DNA of 64,000 nt, taken from Egibacteraceae bacterium (GTDB lineage Bacteria > Actinomycetota > Nitriliruptoria > Euzebyales > Egibacteraceae). Position 1 is the first letter of the stretch, and every line of letters begins with the position of its first letter. A model generated the notes under the pieces. It ran no database searches and was not told where the DNA came from. It saw only the letters and a list, made by a program, of their open reading frames with translations. Of this stretch, positions 53,723-63,287 are shown piece after piece. Position numbers and translations under genes: made by a program. The stretch is taken from assembly GCA_030447925.1 (NCBI GenBank), contig JAUJNX010000001.1:960973-1024972 (forward strand). Reading direction: 5' to 3'.

Positions 53723-54070
53723 TCAGCCGCGCGTCATCTCCGGGGGCCGCAGGTCGAACTCGGCGTCGCCGATCTCCAGCATCGCCACCGGCTCGCCGCC
53801 CTCGAGGTGGTCCATGATCGCGGGGACGTCGTCCTCGGTGACCCCGCCGTACCAGACGTCGTCGGGGTACACGGCCAGGACGGGCCCGACCATGCAGGCC
53901 TCCAGGCAGCCGCCCGCCACGATCTTCACCCCGGTGGCCAGGCGCCGGCCCTGCTCCTCGCGCAGCGCGTTGAACACGTCGCCCGCCCCGTTGGCGTTGC
54001 AGCTGGGGCGCGGGTGGGACGGGTCGCGCTGGTTGATGCAGACGAAGACGAACTTCTGGGGCTTCGGCAT
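53723..54070 (-). CDS. (2Fe-2S) ferredoxin-like thioredoxin-fold protein
   Basis: The 115-aa product has cysteine ligands in FVFVCINQRDPSHPRPSC and GGCLEACMVGPVLAVYPDDVWYGGV, the layout of thioredoxin-fold 2Fe-2S ferredoxins related to the NuoE domain. The GVTEDDVPAIMDHL end is typical. The ATG at 54070 (MPKPQKFVFVC) is the natural start. It is convergent with the phosphohexomutase (3-bp gap) and divergent from the next gene. Electron partner unknown. Confidence 0.9.
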   Translation of the reverse strand: MPKPQKFVFVCINQRDPSHPRPSCNANGAGDVFNALREEQGRRLATGVKIVAGGCLEACMVGPVLAVYPDDVWYGGVTEDDVPAIMDHLEGGEPVAMLEIGDAEFDLRPPEMTRG

Positions 54071-54093
54071 GTCCCCGAGCCTACGCTGGGCCG

Positions 54094-54762
54094 ATGGGGG
54101 AGGACGGGGAGCGCTTCGTCGCGCCGCTGGACGCCCGCGACCCGCGCTTCGCGGGCTCCGGGGAGCGGCCGCCGCCCGGCCCGCGCCGCCTGGTCGAGAG
54201 CGCCGGCCCCGGTTCCAGCCAGCTGTCACCGCGGGTGCGGGTGCTGCGGGTGCTGATCCCGGCCGTGTTCCTCGGCGCGATCGTCGTCGTGGTCGCGGTG
54301 TTCGCGGCGGGGCTGGACACCGGCGACGGGCAGCAGGTGATCGGCGACGCCGCCGCCGTGCGGGCGCTGGTCGACGAGCGGCCGCGGCGGGCCTGCTACC
54401 TGGGGGCGCAGCCCTGCACGTGGCTGACCGTCGTGGACGGCGAGGTGCTGGCGCTGGCCGCCAGCGGGCCGCTGGGGGAGGAGTCGGGGCGCCAGGGCGT
54501 GGGCTGGTGCCCCGGCTCGGGCGGGTACGGGTCCAACGCCACCGGCTCGCGCTTCGACGCGGCGGGCAACGTGGTGCGCGGCCCGGCCCCGCGCGGGCTG
54601 GACCGGTACCGGGTCGTGACCGACCCAGAGGAGCGGTTGGTCGTGGACTTCTTCTCCCTGACCACCGGCGACCAGGTGGCCCGCGACCCCGACCTGATCC
54701 CGCCCACCGGCCCCGACTGCGCGCAGATCCCCTTCGACCGGGAACCCTTGCTGTCACCCTGA
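54094..54762 (+). CDS. Unknown membrane-anchored protein
   Basis: The 222-aa product has a cytoplasmic head of about 45 residues, a single helix (LRVLIPAVFLGAIVVVVAVFAAG) and an external domain. The domain has paired cysteines (RRACYLGAQPCTWL, then GWCPGSGG and GPDCAQIPF) that could form disulfides. The region CYLGAQPCTWLTVVDGEVLALAASG has the general look of a Rieske-like beta domain but lacks the cluster ligand motif. I cannot assign a function. The stop TGA lies inside the bidirectional hairpin. Confidence 0.65.
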   Translation: MGEDGERFVAPLDARDPRFAGSGERPPPGPRRLVESAGPGSSQLSPRVRVLRVLIPAVFLGAIVVVVAVFAAGLDTGDGQQVIGDAAAVRALVDERPRRACYLGAQPCTWLTVVDGEVLALAASGPLGEESGRQGVGWCPGSGGYGSNATGSRFDAAGNVVRGPAPRGLDRYRVVTDPEERLVVDFFSLTTGDQVARDPDLIPPTGPDCAQIPFDREPLLSP

Positions 54763-54784
54763 GGTCGACCTCGACCTCAGGGTG
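54755..54784. terminator. Bidirectional hairpin between convergent genes
   Basis: Perfect 14-bp arms (54755-54768, 54771-54784) flank a 2-nt loop. It overlaps the stop of the left gene and lies 5 bp from the stop of the right gene, so it could end both transcripts. Its proximity to both stop codons is unusually tight. Confidence 0.7.
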
Positions 54785-54788
54785 AGGA

Positions 54789-55649
54789 TCAGTCCAGGCC
54801 GCGCAGCGGCGCGGCGGGCGGGCGCCAGCCCAGGATCGCCTCCAGCGTGCGGACCGCGCGGACGGTCTCGCGGGTGGCGTGGACGCGGACGATGCGCGCG
54901 CCCAGCTGCACGGCGGCGACCGCGGCCGCCAGGGACGCCTCGAGGCGCTCGCCCACCGGCAGGTCCAGGGTCTCGCCCAGGAAGTCCTTGTTCGACAGCG
55001 CGACCAGCACCGGGTAGCCCAGGGCGGCGAGCTCGGGCAGGCGGCGGGTGACCTCCAGCGACTGCGCGGTGTTCTTGCCGAAGTCGTGGCCCGGATCGAC
55101 GATCAGCCGGTCGCGCGGGACCCCGCGCCGCTGCGCCTCCTCGGCCAGCCGGCGGCAGGTGGCGACGACCGCGGTGGTGACGTCGGGCAGGTAGGTCGGG
55201 CGGAACGGGCGCGTCCGCGGCGCGCCGCCCGCGTGCATGACGACCAGGGCGGCCGTCGGGTGCGCGGCGACGACGTCGGCGATCTCGGGTTCGACCATCC
55301 CGCTCACGTCGTTCACGACGTCGGCGCCCAGGGCCAGCGCCTCGCGGGCCACCGCGGCGCGGAAGGTGTCGACCGAGATGGCGACGTCGCTGCGCGCGCG
55401 CAGGGCCTCGACGAAGGGCAGGACGCGGCGGCGCTCCTCGTCCAGGTCGACCTCGGCCCCCGGCGCGGCCTTGACCCCGCCGACGTCGACCAGGTCGGCG
55501 CCCGCCTCCACCTGCTCCAGGGCGTGGTCCAGCGCCCGCTCCAGGGCGAACGTCCGCCCCCGGTCGAAGAAGGAGTCGGGGGTGCGGTTGACGATCGCCA
55601 TGACGGCGACCTGCCGTTCGAGGTCGAACCACCGGGAGCCCAGGCGCAT
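54789..55649 (-). CDS. folP: Dihydropteroate synthase homologue, FolP2-like
   Basis: This 286-aa TIM-barrel protein is of the DHPS family. Family motifs: MAIVNRTPDSFFDRG, VDVGGVKAAPGAEV, ISVDTFRAAVA, NDVSG, VDPGHDFGKNTAQSLEV, and IVRVHATRETVRAV. The second motif differs from the classical DIGGESTRPG of true DHPS, and the start is the type seen in actinobacterial FolP2 (Rv1207-like), which in M. leprae lacks DHPS activity. So folate synthesis should not be assumed. The ATG at 55649 begins MRLGSRWFDLERQ. Confidence 0.85.
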   Translation of the reverse strand: MRLGSRWFDLERQVAVMAIVNRTPDSFFDRGRTFALERALDHALEQVEAGADLVDVGGVKAAPGAEVDLDEERRRVLPFVEALRARSDVAISVDTFRAAVAREALALGADVVNDVSGMVEPEIADVVAAHPTAALVVMHAGGAPRTRPFRPTYLPDVTTAVVATCRRLAEEAQRRGVPRDRLIVDPGHDFGKNTAQSLEVTRRLPELAALGYPVLVALSNKDFLGETLDLPVGERLEASLAAAVAAVQLGARIVRVHATRETVRAVRTLEAILGWRPPAAPLRGLD

Positions 55650-55688
55650 GGCCCGAACCTATCGGCCCCGTCCGGCATACTGCCGGGC

Positions 55689-56192
55689 ATGTGGTTCTCC
55701 GCCGTCGCGCTGCTGCTGGGGCTCGTCACCGTGCTCCTGGCGGTGTACCGCGACCCGGAGCTGCAGCCGCCGCGGCCCGCGGCGCCCGACTGGGACCTGC
55801 TGCCGATGCCCGCCGACGTCGCCCGCATCGACTTCCCCCTGGCGCTGCCCGGCTACGACCCGGCCAGCGTCGAGACCCACCTGGAGGTCCTGCGGCGCGC
55901 GTACGAGGACGTCGTCGCCGTGGCGCCGCCGGAGGTCCTGGCCCGCGCCCGGCGCCGGGCGGCGGAGCGGGCGGGCGTCGCGCTGGAGGAGGACCACCCC
56001 GTCCCGCCGGCGGGCGCCCGGCCCGCGTGGCCCCCGCCGCCCCCCGCGGACCCGTCGGAGCCGTGGCCGGCGACCGACGGCGACGCGCTGCGCCTGGAGG
56101 CGGTGCTGTCCTCGGTCGACCACCAGCCGGGCCGCCCCGCGCCGCACGTTACCGTCCAGGACCGCGGGCCCGACGCCGGCCCCGGCCGCTAG
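55689..56192 (+). CDS. Small membrane protein with DivIVA-like domain
   Basis: The 167-aa product has one N-terminal helix (MWFSAVALLLGLVTVLLAVY) and a segment DFPLALPGYDPASVETHLEVLRRAYEDV that resembles the N-terminal lipid-binding domain of DivIVA-type proteins (the FPxxxxGYxxxxVdxhLe pattern). A Pro-rich C-terminal tail follows. It is divergent from folP and starts the run of plus-strand genes that leads into the MoxR cluster; the next gene starts 9 bp after its stop. Function unknown. The stop is in a CTAG. Confidence 0.65.
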   Translation: MWFSAVALLLGLVTVLLAVYRDPELQPPRPAAPDWDLLPMPADVARIDFPLALPGYDPASVETHLEVLRRAYEDVVAVAPPEVLARARRRAAERAGVALEEDHPVPPAGARPAWPPPPPADPSEPWPATDGDALRLEAVLSSVDHQPGRPAPHVTVQDRGPDAGPGR

Positions 56193-56201
56193 GAGTTCGC
56201 C

Positions 56202-57185
56202 GTGTCGACCGACTGGGGTGCGCCCCCGGGACCCGCGCCGGGCGTGTGGGCGGCCCCCCCGCCCGTCGCGCCCGCACCGATGCCGGGCCCCGTGCCGGTC
56301 CGCCCGATGGCGCTGGGCGAGCTGATCGACGGCGCGTTCCGGCTGCTGCGCGCCGACTTCGGCCCCATCGCCCTGGCCGTGGCGGCGCTGATCCTCCCGC
56401 TGCAGATCGCGTCGTTCGCGCTCACCGTCGACCTGCAGGAGAACCTGCTCGAGACGCTGGCGCAGAACCCCACGGCGCTCGCGCCGACCCTGCGGGCGTT
56501 CACCTCGCGCCTGCCCGCCTGGATCGGGGTCAGCCTCGCTCAGGGCTTCCTGCTGCTGCTGGCGGCCGGCGCGGTGACCCGGATCGGCGGGGCGCGCTAC
56601 CTGGGGCTGCGCCAGTCGGCGGCTGACGCGCTGCGGTCGGCGGGCCGGGCCGCGCCGGCGCTCGTGGGCGCGCGCCTGGTGGTCGCCGTGCTCACCTACG
56701 GCGCGGTGGGGCTGCCGGTCCTGCTCAGCGCCGCGGGCTTCGCGTCCGGCAGCCCCGTCCTGGGCGTGCTCGCCCTGCTGCTGGTCGTCGCCGGGGTCGT
56801 CGCCGCCGTCTGGCTGTACGTCGCGACGGCGCTGGCGGTGCCCGCGATCATGCTGGAGCGGGCGGGGCCGATCGAGGCGCTGGCGCGGTCCCAGCGGCTG
56901 GTCCGCGGGCGCTGGTGGCCGGTGTTCGGCACGCTGCTGCTGACCGCGCTGGTGATCGGGCTGGTCGGGTCGGCCATCGGCGCCATCCCCGCCGGCGTGG
57001 CGGCCTTCTTCCCGTTCGAGCTGGTCGGCCAGATCCTGTCCACGGTGAGCGCGACCCTGACGGTGCTGGTCAGCACCCCCGCGAGCGCGCTGGTCGTCCT
57101 GCTGCTCTACTTCGACGCCCGGGTCCGCAACGAGGGCTTCGACCTGGAGCTGCGCGGGGCGTCCGCCCAGCGGCCCGGCGCCTGA
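56202..57185 (+). CDS. Multi-pass membrane protein (GDPD-type membrane domain-like)
   Basis: The 327-aa product has a Pro-rich cytoplasmic start of about 35 residues, then about six hydrophobic segments (for example PIALAVAALILPLQIASFAL, GVLALLLVVAGVVAAVWLYVATAL). Repeated small motifs include RPMALGELIDGAFRLLRADF and IMLERAGPIEALARSQRLVRGRWWPVFG, found in actinobacterial membrane proteins related to the GDPD membrane domain. It precedes DUF4129 with 1 bp between, so it belongs to this operon. TAGGAG precedes the GTG start. Confidence 0.75.
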   Translation: MSTDWGAPPGPAPGVWAAPPPVAPAPMPGPVPVRPMALGELIDGAFRLLRADFGPIALAVAALILPLQIASFALTVDLQENLLETLAQNPTALAPTLRAFTSRLPAWIGVSLAQGFLLLLAAGAVTRIGGARYLGLRQSAADALRSAGRAAPALVGARLVVAVLTYGAVGLPVLLSAAGFASGSPVLGVLALLLVVAGVVAAVWLYVATALAVPAIMLERAGPIEALARSQRLVRGRWWPVFGTLLLTALVIGLVGSAIGAIPAGVAAFFPFELVGQILSTVSATLTVLVSTPASALVVLLLYFDARVRNEGFDLELRGASAQRPGA

Positions 57186-57186
57186 C

Positions 57187-57840
57187 GTGGGGCTCCTGGC
57201 CGCCCTGGGGGAGCCGGGCGTCGACCCCGACGAGGTCCGCCGGACCGTGGACGAGGTCCTCGCGCGCCCCGAGTACCAGCCGCTGGAGCCCGGGCTGCTG
57301 GACCAGCTGCTGGCCTACGCCGCCGAGCTGATCGGCCGGGTGCTGGAGGCGATCACGACGGCCGCGGGCGGGAACCGGCTGATCGGCGGCCTGATCGTGG
57401 CCGCGGTCCTGGGCGCGGTCGTCGCGCTGGTCGTGCGCCTGTCCCGCGGCCTGCGCCCCGACCCGTCGCGCGCGGTCGTGGTCGGCGGCGCGGTGGGGCG
57501 CCCGCCGGCGGCGTGGGAGGAGGAGGCGGCCGCCCACGAGCGCGCGGGGCGGTGGCGCGAGGCGCTGCGCAGCCGCTACCGCAAGCTGCTCGCCGGTCTG
57601 GCCGCGGCGGGCCTGATCGACGAGGTTCCGGGGCGGACCTCCGGGGAGTACCTGCGCGAGGCGCTCCAGGCCCTGCCCGCGGCGGGCGACGACCTGCGCG
57701 CGGTCACCCGTGCCTTCGAGGCCGCGTGGTACGGCGACCGGTCCGTCACCGCGGCCGAGGTCGGCGACGTGCGCGCGCGCGTCGAGCGCGCCCTCGCGGC
57801 CCTGGACCGCCCGGCCCCCGTCCCGGCGGGGGCCGCGTGA
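57187..57840 (+). CDS. DUF4129 protein
   Basis: The 217-aa product has a short N-terminal region (VDEVLARPEYQPLEPGLLDQLL) and a helix (LIGGLIVAAVLGAVVALVVRL). The DUF4129 domain follows, with EEEAAAHERAGRWREALRSRYRKLLAGLAAAGLIDEVPGRTSGEYLREA and AFEAAWYGDRSVTAAEV. Genes of this type sit next to MoxR/DUF58 loci. It overlaps the DUF4350 gene start by 4 bp (GTGA). Confidence 0.85.
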   Translation: MGLLAALGEPGVDPDEVRRTVDEVLARPEYQPLEPGLLDQLLAYAAELIGRVLEAITTAAGGNRLIGGLIVAAVLGAVVALVVRLSRGLRPDPSRAVVVGGAVGRPPAAWEEEAAAHERAGRWREALRSRYRKLLAGLAAAGLIDEVPGRTSGEYLREALQALPAAGDDLRAVTRAFEAAWYGDRSVTAAEVGDVRARVERALAALDRPAPVPAGAA

Positions 57841-59039
57841 GCGCGCGGGACGTCTCGGCCGAGGCGCTGCGCGCCGGGCTGGGCGACGCGCGGCGCGAGC
57901 GCCGCGGGTGGCGCGCCTGGCTGCCCTACGCCGTGCTGGGCGTCGTCGTCTTGGGGCTCGCCCTGGCGGGGGGCGGGCAGGAGGACACCGGGGAGCCGCT
58001 GGACCCGGCGTCGCCGGGGCCCCTGGGGACCAAGGCGGTCGTCGACGTGCTCCGCGAGGTCGGCGCCGACGTGCGCGTGGGCGCCGACGTCCCGGGCGAG
58101 GGCGTCGACACCGCGCTGCTGCTGGTCGACCGCCTCGACGACGACGAGCGCGCGCGGCTGCTGGACTGGGTGCGCGCGGGCGGCGTCCTGGTCGTGGCCG
58201 ACGCCGGGTCGACCCTGCAGCCCGACGCGGTCGCCACGACCTCGCTGGCGGTGGTGCAGGCGTCGATCGCGCGGGCCTGCGACCTGCCCGCGGTCGCCGA
58301 CGTCGCGCGCGTCAGCGCCCCCGGCGGCACCGTCCACGAGGTCCCTGAGGGCGCCGACGGCTGCTTCGACCGCAACGACGGCTCCTGGCTGGTGGCCCGC
58401 GACGAGGGCGAGGGGGCGGTCGTCACCCTGGGCGGCGCCGGCGCGCTGACCAACGAGGAGCTCGGCGAGGCCGACAACGGCCTGCTGGCCGTCGTGCTGC
58501 TCGCCCCCGAGGGCGACGAGACCGTCGCGGTCCTGCCCCCGCCCGCCGGTGCGGCGGGCGGCGGGCAGCGCGGCCTCGTCGACCTGATCCCCGGCGCGGT
58601 GCGGGCGGCGTTCCTGCAGCTGCTGCTCGCCTTTCTGATCCTGGCCGCCTGGCGCGCCCGCCGCCTGGGGCGCCCGGTCCTGGAGCCCGCGCCCGTCGAG
58701 GTCGCCGGGTCGGAGCTGGTGGTGGCGACCGGCAACCTGTTCCAGACCGCCCGCGCGGGCGGGCACGCGGCGGCGATCCTGCGCGCCGACGCCTCGTGCG
58801 CCCCCCGCCTCGCCGAGCGGCTGGGCCTGGCGCCCGGCGCGCCGCCGGAGCTGGTGGCCGACGCCGCGGCGGCGCGCACCGGCGCCGACCGCGACGAGGT
58901 CCTCGCGCTGCTCACCGGCCCCGGCGACGTCGACGAGGCCGGACTCGTCACACTGGCCCAGGCGGTCGAGTCGGTCCGGCGTGCGAGCCTGTCCGACGTG
59001 CCCAGACAACCGGATCGAGGAGCTGTCGGTGTCCGCTGA
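57837..59039 (+). CDS. DUF4350 membrane protein
   Basis: The 400-aa product has one N-terminal helix ([18 protein letters not shown]), a large external ThuA-like domain ([41 protein letters not shown]), a second helix ([19 protein letters not shown]) and a cytoplasmic tail with [18 protein letters not shown]. This is the normal architecture of the family. The start overlaps DUF4129 and the end overlaps the MoxR gene by 11 bp, so the cluster is tightly coupled. Confidence 0.88.
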   Translation: MSARDVSAEALRAGLGDARRERRGWRAWLPYAVLGVVVLGLALAGGGQEDTGEPLDPASPGPLGTKAVVDVLREVGADVRVGADVPGEGVDTALLLVDRLDDDERARLLDWVRAGGVLVVADAGSTLQPDAVATTSLAVVQASIARACDLPAVADVARVSAPGGTVHEVPEGADGCFDRNDGSWLVARDEGEGAVVTLGGAGALTNEELGEADNGLLAVVLLAPEGDETVAVLPPPAGAAGGGQRGLVDLIPGAVRAAFLQLLLAFLILAAWRARRLGRPVLEPAPVEVAGSELVVATGNLFQTARAGGHAAAILRADASCAPRLAERLGLAPGAPPELVADAAAARTGADRDEVLALLTGPGDVDEAGLVTLAQAVESVRRASLSDVPRQPDRGAVGVR

Positions 59040-59991
59040 AGCACCCGTCGTCCAGGCGCGCGAGTCCATCGCCGCGGTCCGCGACGAGATCGCCAAGGCC
59101 GTGGTCGGCCAGGAGGGCGTGGTCACCGGCCTGCTCGCCGCGCTGCTGGTCCGCGGCCACGTGCTGCTCGAGGGCGTCCCTGGGACGGCCAAGACGCTGC
59201 TGGTCAAGGCGCTCGCGGCCTCCCTGCGGCTGCAGGACAAGCGCGTCCAGTTCACCCCCGACCTCATGCCCTCCGACGTCATCGGCCAGGTGATCTACAC
59301 CGGCGGGGACTTCCGCTTCCGCGAGGGGCCGGTGTTCACCAACCTGCTGCTCGCCGACGAGATCAACCGCACGCCCCCCAAGACCCAGGCCGCGCTGCTG
59401 GAGGCCATGGAGGAGCGGCAGGTGTCGATCGAGGGCGTGCGCCGCGCCCTGCCCGAGCCGTTCGCCGTCATCGCCACGCAGAACCCCGTCGAGTACGAGG
59501 GCACCTACCCGCTGCCCGAGGCCCAGGTCGACCGCTTCCTGTTCAAGCTGGTGGTCGGGTACCCGACCCCGGAGCAGGAGCAGGCGGTCCTCGCCCGGCA
59601 CGACGCGGGCATGGACCCCCACGACATCGCCTCGCTGGGGCTGCGGGCGGTCGCGGGGCCAGAGGAGCTGGCCGCGGGGCGGGCGGCCGTCGCCGCCGTG
59701 CGCGTCGACCCCCGGGTGCAGGCCTACATCGTCGCGGTGGCGGGGGCGACGCGGGAGTCGCCGTCGTTCACCCTCGGCGTCAGCCCGCGCGGGTCGACGA
59801 TGGTCCTGCGCGCCGCCAAGGCCTGGGCCTGGCTGGCGGGCCGCGAGTTCGTCACCCCCGACGACGTGAAGACGGTCGCCCTGCCCACGCTGCGCCACCG
59901 CGTGCAGCTGCGCCCGGAGGTCGAGCTGGAGGGCGCCACGCCCGACGGCGTCCTGTCGGGCCTCCTGGCCGCCGTCCCCGTCCCGCGGTGA
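59029..59991 (+). CDS. MoxR-family AAA+ ATPase
   Basis: This 320-aa AAA+ protein has Walker [21 protein letters not shown], Walker [25 protein letters not shown] (with the MoxR hallmark), sensor 1 [25 protein letters not shown], and sensor 2 [14 protein letters not shown]. The GTG at 59029 follows CGAGGAG. MoxR proteins act as chaperone-like partners for DUF58/VWA proteins, often in cell-envelope or stress functions. The DUF58 gene overlaps its stop. Confidence 0.95.
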   Translation: MSAEAPVVQARESIAAVRDEIAKAVVGQEGVVTGLLAALLVRGHVLLEGVPGTAKTLLVKALAASLRLQDKRVQFTPDLMPSDVIGQVIYTGGDFRFREGPVFTNLLLADEINRTPPKTQAALLEAMEERQVSIEGVRRALPEPFAVIATQNPVEYEGTYPLPEAQVDRFLFKLVVGYPTPEQEQAVLARHDAGMDPHDIASLGLRAVAGPEELAAGRAAVAAVRVDPRVQAYIVAVAGATRESPSFTLGVSPRGSTMVLRAAKAWAWLAGREFVTPDDVKTVALPTLRHRVQLRPEVELEGATPDGVLSGLLAAVPVPR

Positions 59992-61430
59992 CGGCCGCGC
60001 CGGCGACCCTCCCGGCCGCTCCCGCCGCGCCCGCCGCGGGCGGCGACCGCGCGGGCGGCCGCGCCGGCGAGCTGGGGCCCGTGCCGACGTGGCGGCTTGC
60101 GGCGCTCGCGGCCCTGGCGTCGATCGTGGGGCTGCTCGCGCCCCTGGACCCGGTGGTCAGCTTGGTCGCGGTGAACGCCGTCGTCCTGGTGGCCGGTCTG
60201 GCGGACTGGTGGCGGGCGCCGCGGCCCGGCGCCCTCCGCGTCGAGCGCGAGCTGCCCGGCGTCGTCGGGCTGGACCAGGAGGCCGACCTGCGCTGGCGGG
60301 TGACCAACCCGGCCCGCCGGCCGGTGACCGTGCGCCTGGCCGACCAGCTCGCCCCGTCCCTGCGGGCGGCCACCCGCCGCGCCACCCTGCGGGTCCCCGC
60401 CGGCGGGCGGGCCGCCGCGCGCACCGCGCTGCGCCCCTCCCGGCGGGGCCGGTTCACCCCCACAGAGCTCGTCCTGCGCGTCGACGGGCCGTGGGGCCTC
60501 GCCGCGCGCCAGGGGCGGCGGTCCCTGCCGGCCACCCTGCGCGTCTACCCGCCGTTCCGCTCCCGCAAGGAGGCCGAGCTGCGCATCGAGCGCGCGCGCA
60601 TCCTCGACGTGGGCCTGCGCAGCGCCCGGGGCCGCGGCGGCGGCACGGAGTTCGACGCCCTGCGGGAGTACACCGTGGACGACGAGTTCCGGCGGATCGA
60701 CTGGGCCGCGACGGCGCGCAGCGGCAAGCCGATCGTGCGCACCTACCGCGCGGAGCGCAACCAGACGGTGCTGGTGCTGCTCGACACCGGGCGCGTCATG
60801 GCCGGGGTGGTCGAGGCGCTGCCGCGCGACGGTGAGGCGGCGCCCGGGACCGAGGTCGCCCCGGCGGTCCCGCGCCTGGAGCACGCCATGGACGCGGTTC
60901 TGATGCTCACCGCGGTGTCGACCCGGCTGGGGGACCGGGCCGGGTTCGTCGCGTTCGCCGACGAGGTCCGCGGGGTGGTGCCGCCCGGGCACACCCGCGC
61001 TCAGCTGACGCGGGTCACCGAGGCCATGTACGACCTGGAGCCGCGGCTGGTCGAGAGCGACTACCGCGCCGCCTTCGCCGACACCCTCGCGCGGTTCCGG
61101 CGCCGGGCGCTGCTGGTCGTGCTCACCGAGCTGATCCCCGCCGCGGTCACCGAGACGCTGCTGCCGGCGCTGCCGCTGGTCACCCGCGACCACCTGGTGA
61201 TCGTCGCCGGCGTGCGCGACCCCGCCGTCGACCGCTGGGCGCGCGCCGTCCCGACCGAGGCGCGCACGGCCTTCCGCAAGGCCGCCGCCGTGCGCGCGCT
61301 GGACGACCGCCGCCGGATCGTCACCCGCCTCCGCGGGGCGGGGGCGACCGTCATCGACGCCGTCCCCGGCCGGCTGTCGGGGGAGCTCGCCGACGCCTAC
61401 CTCAAGGTGAAGGCGACGGGGCGGCTGTGA
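59988..61430 (+). CDS. DUF58 protein
   Basis: The 480-aa product has two N-terminal helices ([35 protein letters not shown]), a beta-rich region ([19 protein letters not shown]), then the DUF58 core with [52 protein letters not shown], the hallmark that includes an Asp-Thr pair reminiscent of a MIDAS site. The GTG at 59988 overlaps the MoxR stop as GTGA. The C-terminus overlaps the convergent SpoIIM gene by 29 bp. Confidence 0.92.
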   Translation: MTAAPATLPAAPAAPAAGGDRAGGRAGELGPVPTWRLAALAALASIVGLLAPLDPVVSLVAVNAVVLVAGLADWWRAPRPGALRVERELPGVVGLDQEADLRWRVTNPARRPVTVRLADQLAPSLRAATRRATLRVPAGGRAAARTALRPSRRGRFTPTELVLRVDGPWGLAARQGRRSLPATLRVYPPFRSRKEAELRIERARILDVGLRSARGRGGGTEFDALREYTVDDEFRRIDWAATARSGKPIVRTYRAERNQTVLVLLDTGRVMAGVVEALPRDGEAAPGTEVAPAVPRLEHAMDAVLMLTAVSTRLGDRAGFVAFADEVRGVVPPGHTRAQLTRVTEAMYDLEPRLVESDYRAAFADTLARFRRRALLVVLTELIPAAVTETLLPALPLVTRDHLVIVAGVRDPAVDRWARAVPTEARTAFRKAAAVRALDDRRRIVTRLRGAGATVIDAVPGRLSGELADAYLKVKATGRL

Positions 61431-62421
61431 CCCAGCCCGCCCGGTCGAGCTCGCCGACCTGACCGCTGAACCCCCCGGCGGCGGCGCGCCGGCCCAGCAC
61501 GAGCGCGTAGACCAGGAAGACCGCCTCGACGAGGACCCCGACCCCGACCCGCGCCCACGTCGGCAGGCCGGACCCGGTGATGAAGCCCTCGACGGCCCCG
61601 GCGACGACGAACAGCACGACCAGGCCGATCACGACGGTGATGGCCCGCCGGCCCTCCGCCGCCAGGGCGGCCCCGCGCGGGCGGTCGCCCGGGTCGATCA
61701 CCGTCCAGCCCAGCCGCAGGCCCGTCGCGCCCGCCACGATGATGGCGGTCAGCTCCAGCAGGCCGTGGGGCAGGATCAGGCCGAAGAAGCGCGGGAGGAC
61801 GTCGTAGACCGCATGCAGACCGCCGGCCTGGCCCAGGAGCCCGCCGTTGAGCACCAGGACGTACACGGTCGGCACGCACAGCAGGATGCCGAGCGCGAAC
61901 GCGGTGAAGGCGACCTGGATGTTGTTGACCGTCACCTCGGTCGCGAACTGGGCCGCGGGTTCGCTGGAGTAGTACGCCTCGAAGTCCTCCTGGACGTAGG
62001 CCTCGCGCAGGGACTCCGGGCCGACCGCCTCCAGCGCCGCGGGCGAGCCGGCGATCCACACGCCGACGGCCACGGCGGGCAGCAGCAGGAGCGCGGCGCT
62101 CACCGCCGCGAGCCGGCGCAGGTGCCACAGCGCCGCCGGGAAGGTGGTCGTGAAGAAGTCGCCGACGGCCCGCAGGGTGCGCGGTCGGCTACCGTAGAGG
62201 ACCGATCCGGCGCGGGCCGTGAGGTTCGTGAGCGACGCGGTCAGGGCCGGCTCGCGGTAGGTGGTGCGGGCCAGCGACAGGTGGGTCGCCACGCGCTGGT
62301 AGAGGTCCACCAGCTCGTCCAGCTCCGCCGGTGCCAGGCGGCCGCCGCCCGCCCGTCGGGCGAGCGTGTCGAGCCGGTCCCAGACGGGCCGGTTGGTCGC
62401 GACGAACCGATCGACGTCCAC
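61402..62421 (-). CDS. Stage II sporulation protein M-family membrane protein
   Basis: This 339-aa SpoIIM-type protein has an N-terminal soluble region (VDRFVATNRPVWDRLDTLARRAGGGRLAPAEL), then about five to six helices. Typical segments are NNIQVAFTAFALGILLCVPTVYVL, LPRFFGLILPHGLLELTAIIVAGATGLRLGW, and a central external loop. In non-sporulating actinobacteria, members accompany RDD and MoxR-cluster genes, as here, so sporulation should not be inferred. Divergent from RDD with a 27-bp spacer. Confidence 0.9.
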   Translation of the reverse strand: MDVDRFVATNRPVWDRLDTLARRAGGGRLAPAELDELVDLYQRVATHLSLARTTYREPALTASLTNLTARAGSVLYGSRPRTLRAVGDFFTTTFPAALWHLRRLAAVSAALLLLPAVAVGVWIAGSPAALEAVGPESLREAYVQEDFEAYYSSEPAAQFATEVTVNNIQVAFTAFALGILLCVPTVYVLVLNGGLLGQAGGLHAVYDVLPRFFGLILPHGLLELTAIIVAGATGLRLGWTVIDPGDRPRGAALAAEGRRAITVVIGLVVLFVVAGAVEGFITGSGLPTWARVGVGVLVEAVFLVYALVLGRRAAAGGFSGQVGELDRAGWVTAAPSPSP

Positions 62422-62448
62422 GGGACGCGAGTGTACGAGCGGAGCGCA

Positions 62449-63285
62449 GTGAGCGGGATCGTCACGCCGGAGGCCGTCCGCCTCGACTTCGAGGAGGCGA
62501 GCATCGGCTCGCGCTGCCTCGCGCTCGTCATCGACCTGCTGCTGCAGGGCACCGTCCTGTTCGTGGTCCTGCTGGCCGGGTCCGCGCTGGCGGGCGAGGT
62601 CGGGGAGGGGCTTCCCGAGTGGGTGGGGATCGTCCTCGTCCTGCTCCTGGTCTTCCTGGTCGTCTGGGGGTACCCGGTCGCGACCGAGACGCTGTGGCGC
62701 GGCCGCACCATCGGCAAGGCCGCCCTGGGCCTGCGCGTCGTGACCACCGAGGGGGCGCCCGTCCGGTTCCGCCACGCGGCCATCCGCGCGGCGCTGTCGG
62801 TGGTCGACCTCTGGCTGACCGGCGGCGGGGCCGCGGTGGTGGCGATCCTGGCCACGGCGCGCCAGCAGCGGCTGGGCGACCTGGTCGCCGGCACGCTGGT
62901 CCTGCGCGAGCGGACCGCGGGCGGGGAGGCCACGCCGGTCCGCTTCGTCGTGCCGCCCGGCGCGGAGGCCTACGCCGCCACCGTGGACGCGGCCGGCATG
63001 ACCGCCGACGACTACGCCACCGTGCGGACGTTCCTGCTGCGGGCGGGGTCGCTCGCGCCCGACGCCCGCGCGCGGGTCGGCACCGACCTCGCGCGGCGCA
63101 TCGCGGCGAAGCTCGCCCACGTCCCCCCGGCCGGGGTGACCCCGGAGCTGTTCCTGACCGCCGCCGCGGCCCGCTACCAGCAGCGCGCGAACCGCCCCGC
63201 CCCGGTCCCGGCGGCGGGCGGGGGCCCGCCCCCGCCCCCCGGCGCCGACGACCCGGCGCCCGGCGGGTTCCTCCCCCCGGCCTAG
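62449..63285 (+). CDS. RDD-family membrane protein
   Basis: The 278-aa product has an RDD domain with LDFEEASIGSRCLALVIDLLLQG, the Arg and Asp residues in the first helix, a second helix (GIVLVLLLVFLVVWGYPVA), TLWRGRTIGKAALGLRVV, and RQQRLGDLVAGTLVLRERT. A soluble C-terminal extension of about 110 residues ends in a Pro-rich tail. The GTG at 62449 follows GGAGCG. Adjacent to SpoIIM, it completes the MoxR cluster. The stop TAG is in a CTAG, 2 bp before the next stop. Confidence 0.92.
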   Translation: MSGIVTPEAVRLDFEEASIGSRCLALVIDLLLQGTVLFVVLLAGSALAGEVGEGLPEWVGIVLVLLLVFLVVWGYPVATETLWRGRTIGKAALGLRVVTTEGAPVRFRHAAIRAALSVVDLWLTGGGAAVVAILATARQQRLGDLVAGTLVLRERTAGGEATPVRFVVPPGAEAYAATVDAAGMTADDYATVRTFLLRAGSLAPDARARVGTDLARRIAAKLAHVPPAGVTPELFLTAAAARYQQRANRPAPVPAAGGGPPPPPGADDPAPGGFLPPA

Positions 63286-63287
63286 GG

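Noticed and set aside
54094..54762. Rieske 2Fe-2S protein
   Set aside because: The overall pattern is suggestive, but the C-x-H / C-x2-H ligand motifs are missing.
61402..62421. Evidence of sporulation
   Set aside because: SpoIIM-type proteins in MoxR/RDD clusters are widespread in non-sporulating actinobacteria; no other sporulation gene is present.
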